64,000 nucleotides of DNA, from positions 1 to 64,000 of the forward strand of contig JBQTIU010000074.1 in assembly GCA_052387815.1 (NCBI GenBank), given 5' to 3'. Under the pieces are notes generated by a model. The model searched no databases and was not told the origin of the DNA. It saw nothing but the letters and a program-made list of their open reading frames with translations. This DNA is from JBQTIU01 sp052387815 (lineage in GTDB: Bacteria > Pseudomonadota > Alphaproteobacteria > CACIAM-22H2). Positions 58,342-64,000 of the stretch are shown here, one piece after another. A program made the translations under genes and the position numbers. How positions within the stretch are numbered: the first letter of the stretch is position 1; every line of letters starts with the position of its first letter.

Positions 58342-59034
58342 ATGCATCTACCCACCGTTGACCTCGTACGGCGCGATACTGTCCGGTTGATCTCGACGGA
58401 GCGACTTAAAGACCCAGTTCTTCTCCCCCTTGCCGCAAATTTCGGCGCACTTGCGGATCTTGCAAGCATTGAGAGCGCTACCGACGGTCGAGTGTGGGCT
58501 CAGGATAGGGGGCTTCCGGACCTTGATCCGCGGGAACTCATCTTCGGTCGTCCAAAACACACCTTGATCAACGCTGCTTTCACACAACCTCGACATGGTG
58601 GAAATCGATTTAACGATGATGATCGCGGCGCCTGGTATTGCGCCTTTGAGGGCGACACGGCGCTCAGCGAAGTTGCCTATCATCTAACGCGTGAACTTGA
58701 GGCGATCGCCCGGTTTGATAACACGACGGACTACGCCGAACTGTTCGCTGATTTCGTCGGATCGTTTCACGATCTGCGCGGTGCCGACCGCGATCGGGAA
58801 GCTTGCCTCCAACCGGATCCAGCGATCGGCTACGCAGCAGGTCAGTCCCTGGCCAAGCAACTGCGGACGCAGGAGGCCAGCAACGGCATCGTTTACCCGT
58901 CGGTTCGCAAGCCTGGCGGTACCTGTCTCGTCGCGTTTCTGCCCGACCTCGTTCAGAACTTGCGGCAGGGAGGGACGTGGCGGTTGGAGTGGCTGGGCAC
59001 ACTCGACCCGAACATTACGCGACACACGCGCTAA
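58342..59034 (+). CDS. RES-domain toxin
   Basis: This 230-residue RES-family protein is the toxin half of a RES-Xre module; studied members degrade NAD+. Conserved residues are seen in NRFNDDDRGAWYCAFEGD (Arg-89 and aromatic residues), SEVAYH (Glu-110) and SNGIVYPSVRKPGG (Ser). It starts at ATG 58342, the base after the antitoxin stop. Its lower GC content than the flanking housekeeping genes fits recent acquisition. Confidence 0.88.
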   Translation: MHLPTVDLVRRDTVRLISTERLKDPVLLPLAANFGALADLASIESATDGRVWAQDRGLPDLDPRELIFGRPKHTLINAAFTQPRHGGNRFNDDDRGAWYCAFEGDTALSEVAYHLTRELEAIARFDNTTDYAELFADFVGSFHDLRGADRDREACLQPDPAIGYAAGQSLAKQLRTQEASNGIVYPSVRKPGGTCLVAFLPDLVQNLRQGGTWRLEWLGTLDPNITRHTR

Positions 59035-59040
59035 CCCCAT

Positions 59041-59658
59041 CTATTCCGTGCGCCCCGACGGCGGGGCGCGGGCGACGATCCGCTGCACCATGGCGGCGCG
59101 CGGCTTGGCCACCTCGAGGTCCTCGTAGGCGAGGACGCGGAGCCGGCCGGCGAGGGCGGCGATGAGTTCGCCCGGCCGCAACAGGAAATCCGGGTTGCTC
59201 GGCTTGCCGAAGGCTGCGTTCCCTTGCGCGAAGGTTTCATAGATCAGCACGCCGCCCGGCGCCACGGCCGCGACGATCGCCGTCATCAGCGGACGATAGA
59301 GATAGTTGGTGACCACGACGCCTGCGAAGCGGCGCTCCCCGAGCGGCCACCGGCCGCCGGTCTCGAGATCGACGGCCACAATCTCGAGGTCGGGCCGGCC
59401 GGCGAGGTCGGCAAGCCCCTCGGGATCGCGCTCGAGGGCCGTGACCCGGTGGCCGCGCGACAGGAACAGGCGGGCATGCCGGCCGTAGCCGGCGGCGACA
59501 TCGAGGACCGCGCCGCCCGGCGGCACCAAGCCGGCGAAGCGCACGACCCACGGCGAAGGCGCCAGCCCGGCGCCATGCCGATCCGAGCCAGCGGCGGGGC
59601 GAGGGTCCGGATCGGGCTGCAAATCGGGGACGGCTCCCGGATACCGTTGTTTGACCAT
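59041..59658 (-). CDS. SAM-dependent methyltransferase, TehB-like small form
   Basis: This 205-residue class I methyltransferase has motif I VLDVAAGYGRHARLFLSRGH, then ALERDPEGL, VDLETGGRWPLG and VVVTNYLYRP, and ends with GGVLIYETFAQGN. The family includes tellurite/thiol methyltransferases; the substrate is unknown. The ATG at 59658 is divergent from the DUF1178 gene. It converges on the RES toxin gene with six bases between. Confidence 0.85.
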   Translation of the reverse strand: MVKQRYPGAVPDLQPDPDPRPAAGSDRHGAGLAPSPWVVRFAGLVPPGGAVLDVAAGYGRHARLFLSRGHRVTALERDPEGLADLAGRPDLEIVAVDLETGGRWPLGERRFAGVVVTNYLYRPLMTAIVAAVAPGGVLIYETFAQGNAAFGKPSNPDFLLRPGELIAALAGRLRVLAYEDLEVAKPRAAMVQRIVARAPPSGRTE

Positions 59659-59737
59659 CCAGGCGGACTATATTAAATCCTGCGGCGGCATTAAATCCCG
59701 CGGCGGCAAGGCGGCGAGAAGGGTTGCAACTCGTTCC

Positions 59738-60208
59738 ATGATCGTCTTCGATCTCAAATGCGGCAACGGGCACGTCTTCGAATCCTGGTTCAAGGACGGG
59801 GCGACGTTCGAGCGCCAGCACAAGCGGGGCCACATGGCGTGCACGATCTGCGGGTCGCTCGAGGTCGCCAAGGCGGTGATGGCGCCCCGTATCTCGAGCG
59901 CCAAGGATGCGGTCCCGCCCCGGGAACAGGGCGGCACGCCAGGCGAATCTCCGGTTGGCGTCGCCAACCATCCGGCTGCCCCCCGGGCGGTCGCGCTGGC
60001 GCGGGAGCTCGCCGAGCTGCGCCGGCGGGTCGAGGAAAATTGCGAGCCGGTCGGGGACCGGTTCGCCGAGGAAGCGCGCAAGATGCATTACGGCGAGGCC
60101 GAAAAGCGCGGCATCTACGGCGAGGCGAGCGACCGCCAGGCTTACGAATTGACCGAAGAGGGCATCGAGTTTTCGCGCGTCCCCTGGCCGCCGCGCCGGG
60201 ATTCCTGA
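59738..60208 (+). CDS. DUF1178-family protein
   Basis: This 156-residue protein begins MIVFDLKCGNGHVFESWF and has two Cys pairs suited to a metal ribbon (KCGNGH, ACTICGS). A helical C-terminal half includes PVGDRFAEEARKMHYGEAE. This family is widespread in alpha- and betaproteobacteria next to ubiG or grx genes, and its function is unknown. The start at 59738 gives the family N-terminus. It lies upstream of and convergent with ubiG. Confidence 0.9.
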   Translation: MIVFDLKCGNGHVFESWFKDGATFERQHKRGHMACTICGSLEVAKAVMAPRISSAKDAVPPREQGGTPGESPVGVANHPAAPRAVALARELAELRRRVEENCEPVGDRFAEEARKMHYGEAEKRGIYGEASDRQAYELTEEGIEFSRVPWPPRRDS

Positions 60209-60277
60209 TCGGGCACCGGCCCGCGCTTATCCCAATGACACGATCATTTGAGCCGACGTATCCAAGGATGTGTCTTG

Positions 60278-60320
60278 GAGGGGCGAGGCCGCGAGGCGCT
60301 GCCTCGCGCCTCGCCCCTAC
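60278..60320. repeat. Modular palindromic repeat, short copy 8
   Basis: GAGGGGCGAGGCCGCGAGGC is followed by GCTGCCTCGCGCCTCGCC and CCCCTAC. Only the GCGAGGC...GCCTCGC module remains. It lies between the convergent DUF1178 and ubiG genes, where it could also act as a terminator. Confidence 0.65.
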
Positions 60321-60352
60321 ACGATGCCGGGCTCAACGGGCGCGGACTCAAA

Positions 60353-61126
60353 TCATGGTGACACGGGTCTCTTGCGCGCGAAGGCCATGTAGTTGACCCC
60401 AAGGTCGCGCGAGGGGCGCCACGCGCCGGCCAGCGGGTCGTAGCTGATCCCGTCGAGCCCCGCGATCTCGACGCCCCGGCCGCGCAGCGCGCTAGCAAGT
60501 TCCGAGGGGCGCACGAATTTGCTCCAGTCATGGGTCCCGCGCGCCAGCCAGCCGAGCACGTACTCGGCGCCGACGATCGCCAGCAGAAAGGCCCGCGCGG
60601 TGCGGTTGAGCGTGGCGATCACCAGGCAGCCGCCCGGCTTGGTAAGCGCGGCGGCCGCGCCGAGGAAGCTGTCGAGGTCCGCCACGTGTTCGACCACTTC
60701 GAGCGCCAGCACGCAATCGAAGCTTTCGCCCGCTGCGGCCAGCTCCTCGGCGGCGCGGTGGCGGTAATCGATGGCGAGCCCGCTTTGCCGGGCGTGATGG
60801 CGCGCCACTTCGACGTTCGGCGCGCCCGCGTCGATCCCCACCACCGCGGCCCCGAGCCGGGCGAGCGGCTCGGCGATGAGGCCGCCGCCGCAGCCGATAT
60901 CCAGGACCCGCAGGCCCTGGAGCGGCGCCGGCCGCAAGGGAGGGCGAGCGAAGTGACGGCACAGATTGTCGCGGATGTAGGCGAGGCGGACCGGGTTGAG
61001 CTTGTGCAGGGGCCGGAACTTGCCGTTCGCGTCCCACCACTCCTCGGCCAGCGCCGCGAAGCGGGCGATCTCGGCGGGGTCGACGCTGGCGGCGGTCGGG
61101 TGCGGAGCGGCGGGGCGGCGTGCCAT
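60353..61126 (-). CDS. ubiG: Bifunctional ubiquinone O-methyltransferase UbiG
   Basis: This 257-residue methyltransferase performs both O-methylation steps of ubiquinone synthesis. It has the family start FAALAEEWWDANGKFRPLHKLNP in two parts, motif I VLDIGCGGGLIAEPLARLGA, the VVEHVADLDSFLG segment and the C-terminal THDWSKFVRPSEL region that contacts membrane. The ATG at 61126 opens into the family N-terminus; the frame upstream passes through repeat sequence and is rejected. Confidence 0.95.
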   Translation of the reverse strand: MARRPAAPHPTAASVDPAEIARFAALAEEWWDANGKFRPLHKLNPVRLAYIRDNLCRHFARPPLRPAPLQGLRVLDIGCGGGLIAEPLARLGAAVVGIDAGAPNVEVARHHARQSGLAIDYRHRAAEELAAAGESFDCVLALEVVEHVADLDSFLGAAAALTKPGGCLVIATLNRTARAFLLAIVGAEYVLGWLARGTHDWSKFVRPSELASALRGRGVEIAGLDGISYDPLAGAWRPSRDLGVNYMAFARKRPVSP

Positions 61127-61283
61127 GTCGATTGCGCCAGCGGTCTGTCTCAGACGGAGGAATTCCCACGGGAGCCTTCCCATGCTAGCAAAGAGTGTCG
61201 AAGAGACGCTACGAATCCCCGCACAGCTGGGAATCAACCGATCCGGGCACGCCACGAGCCTTCGTCGGAAACGATGGCATTTC

Positions 61284-61432
61284 GTAGGGGCGGGTCTTAA
61301 GACCCGCCCGCGCGGGCCGGATTGAAACCGGCCCCTACATAGGGAAACGACGATGGCATTTCGTAGGGGCGGGTTTATAACCCGCCCGCGCGGGCCGGAT
61401 TGAAACCGGCGAGGCAACGCCTCGCCCCTACA
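61284..61432. repeat. Modular palindromic repeats, copy 9 (tandem pair)
   Basis: Two units (61284-61338 and 61363-61432) share the left flank ACGATGGCATTTC and the right flank ATAGGGAAACGACG, so the pair looks like a local duplication with changed interiors. Unit one has GCGGGTCTTAAGACCCGC; unit two has GCGGGTTTATAACCCGC and an extra GGCGAGGC...GCCTCGCC module. It fills most of the 321-bp gap between ubiG and the ParE-like frame; no gene is seen there. Confidence 0.8.
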
Positions 61433-61447
61433 TAGGGAAACGACGTT

Positions 61448-61735
61448 GTAACGTTAAGGCCCGCCGCCAGGCTCGATCTGCGCAACGTCGCCCGCTACAC
61501 GGAAGAAAAATGGGGAGTTCAGCAGCGCACCGTCCATCGCAAGGCCCTCGACGCGCGGTTTCGCGATTTGGCAGCCAACCCTAAGCTCGGCAAAGCTCGC
61601 GACGAACTACGGGCCGGCTATCGCAGCGCCAGTAGCGGACGAAATGCGATCTTCCATCAAGAGATTCCCCAGGGTATCGAGGTCGTCCGCGTGCTGCACC
61701 AAAGCAGGGACATCGAACGATACCTCGCTCGCTGA
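61448..61735 (+). pseudogene. ParE/RelE-family toxin remnant lacking a start codon
   Basis: A 95-codon frame encodes an almost complete ParE-like toxin: PAARLDLRNVARYTEEKWGV, LDARFRDLAANPKLGKARDE, then GYRSASSGRNAIFHQ and IEVVRVLHQSRDIERYL. The frame opens at 61436 after a TAG and contains no ATG, GTG or TTG before the family N-terminus. GTA stands where the initiator Met would be expected. The repeat element ends only 16 bases upstream, and no antitoxin gene is present. It is probably dead, or begins at a non-standard codon. Confidence 0.7.
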
Positions 61736-61899
61736 CGCGCCAAGGATCGCGGCATCCGATCCGGACAGACCACGAGCATGCGGGGCCGAAGCTTGCCTCG
61801 ATCGCGACAAACCAAGTATGTATGGGCCCGGCCCGGCCGATGGCACTCTAAACCTCGGGGATGGGTTGCCAAGTCATTGAAACTTTCGATGTTCGGGCC

Positions 61900-63120
61900 A
61901 TGGCGCGGATCGTGGTGAAGTTCGGGGGCACGTCGGTTGCGGACCTTGACCGGATCAAGAACGTCGCCCGCCGCATCAAGCGCGAGGTCGATGCCGGCCA
62001 CGAGGTCGCGGCCGTGGTGTCGGCCATGGCCGGGGTCACCGACCAGCTCATCGCCTGGACCAACCGCATCGCGCCCATGCCGGACGCCCGCGAATACGAC
62101 GTCGTCGTCGCCACCGGCGAGCAAGTGACGTGCGGTCTGCTCGCCATCGCGCTCCAGGATCTGGGGGTGCCCGCCCGCTCCTGGCTGGCCTGGCAGTTGC
62201 CGATGGTCAGCGACGACGCGCACGCCAAGGCCCGCATCAAGCGCATCGAGACCGGCGAGGTTCGCAAGCGCCTGGCCAGCGGCGAGGTCGCCGTGGTCGC
62301 CGGCTTCCAGGGCCTGGGGGCGGACTCGCGGGTGACGACGCTGGGCCGCGGCGGCTCCGATACCTCGGCGGTGGCGCTGGCGGCGGCGCTCGAAGCCCAT
62401 CGCTGCGATATTTTCACCGATGTCGATGGGATCTACACCTGCGATCCGCGCATCGTTGCCAAGGCCCGCAAGCTCGATAAGATCACCTACGAAGAAATGC
62501 TGGAAATGGCGTCCTTGGGCGCCAAGGTGCTGCAGCCCCGCTCGGTCGCCCTGGCGATGAACCACGGGGTCCGGGTCCAGGTGCGCTCGAGTTTCGCGGA
62601 CACGCCCGGCACACTGGTGGTGGATGAGGATGAAATCGTGGAAAAGCAAGTCGTAAGCGGCATCGCCTACAGCCGCGACGAGGCCAAGATCACGCTGGCC
62701 AAGGTCGCGGACCGGCCGGGCGTGGCGGCGGCGATCTTCGGCCCGCTCGCCGATGCCAACATCAACGTCGACATGATCGTCCAGAACGTGTCCGAGGACG
62801 GACAGTTGGCCGACCTGACGTTCACGGTCACCAAGGCCGACCTCGAGCGGGCGGTGAAGGTGCTCGAGGCCAGCCGCGGCGCGCTCGGCTTCAAGGAACT
62901 GAAACCCGATTCCAGCGTCGTCAAGGTGTCGGTCATCGGCGTCGGCATGCGCAGCCATTCCGGCGTGGCGCTGACCATGTTCCGGACGCTCGCCAAGGAG
63001 AACATCAACATCCAGGTCATTTCGACCTCGGAGATCAAGATCAGCGTGCTCATCGACGAGAAGTACCTGGAATTGGCGTTGCGCGCGCTGCATACCGCCT
63101 ACGGCCTGGACGCGGCCTGA
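61900..63120 (+). CDS. lysC: Aspartate kinase
   Basis: This 406-residue enzyme phosphorylates aspartate at the head of the lysine, threonine and methionine pathways. The kinase domain starts ARIVVKFGGTSVADLDRIK and includes TLGRGGSDTSAVALA and FTDVDGIYTCDPR. The C-terminal half has two ACT domains (about residues 260-400) for feedback by lysine and threonine. The ATG at 61900 is chosen over one at 61861, since 13 residues of non-family leader would result. A second internal start could give the beta subunit seen in related enzymes. Confidence 0.95.
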   Translation: MARIVVKFGGTSVADLDRIKNVARRIKREVDAGHEVAAVVSAMAGVTDQLIAWTNRIAPMPDAREYDVVVATGEQVTCGLLAIALQDLGVPARSWLAWQLPMVSDDAHAKARIKRIETGEVRKRLASGEVAVVAGFQGLGADSRVTTLGRGGSDTSAVALAAALEAHRCDIFTDVDGIYTCDPRIVAKARKLDKITYEEMLEMASLGAKVLQPRSVALAMNHGVRVQVRSSFADTPGTLVVDEDEIVEKQVVSGIAYSRDEAKITLAKVADRPGVAAAIFGPLADANINVDMIVQNVSEDGQLADLTFTVTKADLERAVKVLEASRGALGFKELKPDSSVVKVSVIGVGMRSHSGVALTMFRTLAKENINIQVISTSEIKISVLIDEKYLELALRALHTAYGLDAA

Positions 63121-63125
63121 TCCCC

Positions 63126-64000
63126 ATGGATCGCACCGCGGCCAGGCGGCGGCTCGATGACCTGTGGCGACGGGGATGCGAGTTCCTCGGCTGCGAGGTC
63201 GCGATCATGGGCGGGGCCATGACCTGGGTGTCCGAACGCCACCTCGTGGCGGCGATCTCCAATGCCGGCGGCTTCGGCGTCATCGCCTGCGGGTCGATGT
63301 CGCCCCAACAGCTGGGAGAGGAAATCGCCGCCACCGCGGCGCGCACCAAGCTGCCGTTCGGGGTCAACCTCATCGTCATGCATCCCCAGCTCAAGGAGCT
63401 CGCCGAGGTCTGCCTCGAGCATCGGGTGAGCCACGTCGTGCTCGCCGGCGGGCGGCCGCCCGCCGAATTGTTCCAGCGCTTGAAGGCGGGCGGGGCCAAA
63501 GTCTTGGCGTTCGCGCCGGCGCACGCCCTGGCCCGCAAGCTGGTGCGCTCGGGCTGCGACGGATTGGTGATCGAAGGCATGGAGGCCGGGGGCCATATCG
63601 GCGCGGTGTCGACCGGCGTGCTGGCCCAGGAAATCCTGCCGCACGTGCGCGAGGTGCCGGTCTTGGTCGCCGGCGGCATCGGCCGCGGCGAGGCGATCCT
63701 GGCGCTGCTCGAAATGGGGGCGGCGGGGTGCCAGCTCGGCACGCGCTTCGTGTGCGCGACCGAATCGATCGCCCATCCCCGCTTCAAACAGGCCTTCATC
63801 CGGGCCGCGGCCCGCGACGCCATGCCCTCGGTCCAGCTCGACCCGCGCTTTCCGGTGATCCCGGTCCGGGCCCTGGTCAATAACGCCTCCCAGCGCTTCC
63901 TCGAGGCCCAGCGCGAGATCATCGAGCGCTTCAATCGGGGCGAGATCGGCCTCAAGGACGCCCAGCTCGCGATCGAGCATTTCTGGGCCGGGGCGCTGCG
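63126..64000 (+). CDS. Nitronate monooxygenase-like FMN oxidoreductase, partial
   Basis: The frame is open from ATG 63126 to the end of the window (291 codons so far). It encodes a 2-nitropropane dioxygenase/enoyl-ACP reductase II-like TIM barrel with VAIMGGAMTWVSERHLVAAI, SNAGGFGVIACGSM, GCDGLVIEGMEAGGHIG and VPVLVAGGIGRGEAILALLE, which bind FMN. It follows lysC by five bases and is probably cotranscribed. The family oxidises alkyl nitronates or reduces enoyl thioesters; which applies here is not known. Confidence 0.88.
   Translation, partial: MDRTAARRRLDDLWRRGCEFLGCEVAIMGGAMTWVSERHLVAAISNAGGFGVIACGSMSPQQLGEEIAATAARTKLPFGVNLIVMHPQLKELAEVCLEHRVSHVVLAGGRPPAELFQRLKAGGAKVLAFAPAHALARKLVRSGCDGLVIEGMEAGGHIGAVSTGVLAQEILPHVREVPVLVAGGIGRGEAILALLEMGAAGCQLGTRFVCATESIAHPRFKQAFIRAAARDAMPSVQLDPRFPVIPVRALVNNASQRFLEAQREIIERFNRGEIGLKDAQLAIEHFWAGAL

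Noticed and set aside
61284..61432. Possible structured RNA or riboswitch upstream of lysC
   Set aside because: The palindromes belong to the dispersed repeat family found at unrelated genes, and the ParE-like remnant lies between them and lysC.

Overview
The window is one stretch of a high-GC alphaproteobacterial chromosome, most like Rhodospirillales and relatives. The evidence is a Usg-family protein, a class I lysyl-tRNA synthetase, class 2 PyrD, UbiG, a DUF1178 protein, and a secA / parvulin / argJ / mutT / methyltransferase / comF / grxC ... ubiG / lysC core. I saw no rRNA, tRNA or CRISPR array. The first gene (livM) and the last gene (a nitronate monooxygenase-like gene) run off the ends.

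Layout. 1-1710: end of a branched-chain amino acid (Liv) ABC operon. 1852-2748: hicBA toxin-antitoxin genes beside an IS630 transposase tail and a small inverted-repeat element. 2743-3939: an enamidase-type cyclic-amide hydrolase. 4104-6616: usg, then groES-groEL behind a sigma70 promoter and a CIRCE operator; groEL carries an in-frame amber codon. 6816-12595: a gutted AEC transporter, a DinG/XPD-type helicase, and convergent lysS and a branched-chain aminotransferase whose stop codons are both missing. 12653-13288: an S24/LexA-like repressor. 13370-29655: a catabolic region rich in enzymes that act on cyclic amides, carbamoyl groups and N-heterocycles. It holds an allantoinase/dihydroorotase-like hydrolase, an orphan molybdenum hydroxylase large subunit, an M20 carbamoyl-amidohydrolase, an amidase, a barbiturase/cyanuric acid hydrolase-family enzyme and an ornithine cyclodeaminase-like enzyme, with TAXI-TRAP and Bug-type transport and pyrE and pyrD. 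29714-36732: an EAL protein, then a PotABCD-like ABC cassette flanked by two copies of a HAD-hydrolase 5' region. 37027-43794: a nucleotide cyclase with START-like and DUF5939 domains, a class II aldolase, a frameshifted ornithine cyclodeaminase-like gene and a TctABC transporter. 44032-49534: methylmalonyl-CoA mutase and a 1109-residue two-TM coiled-coil protein. 49609-63120: the conserved housekeeping block, broken after grxC by a cupin gene, an Xre/RES toxin-antitoxin operon and a methyltransferase gene.

Two themes stand out. First, intergenic spaces carry a modular palindromic repeat bounded by GTAGGGG...CCCCTAC, at nine or more loci. Second, remnants and scars are unusually dense: the groEL amber codon, internal deletions, tail fusions, frameshifts, solo IS ends and duplicated 5' gene fragments. 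Either this genome is being rearranged through short repeats, or part of the assembly is imperfect; raw reads would decide.

The best candidate for an undescribed system is the 13.4-29.7 kb cluster. Its enzyme classes match those needed for an oxidative pyrimidine (uracil to barbiturate to ureidomalonate) or related heterocycle degradation route, but in an arrangement with its own TRAP importer. The assignment is inference from family membership and clustering.
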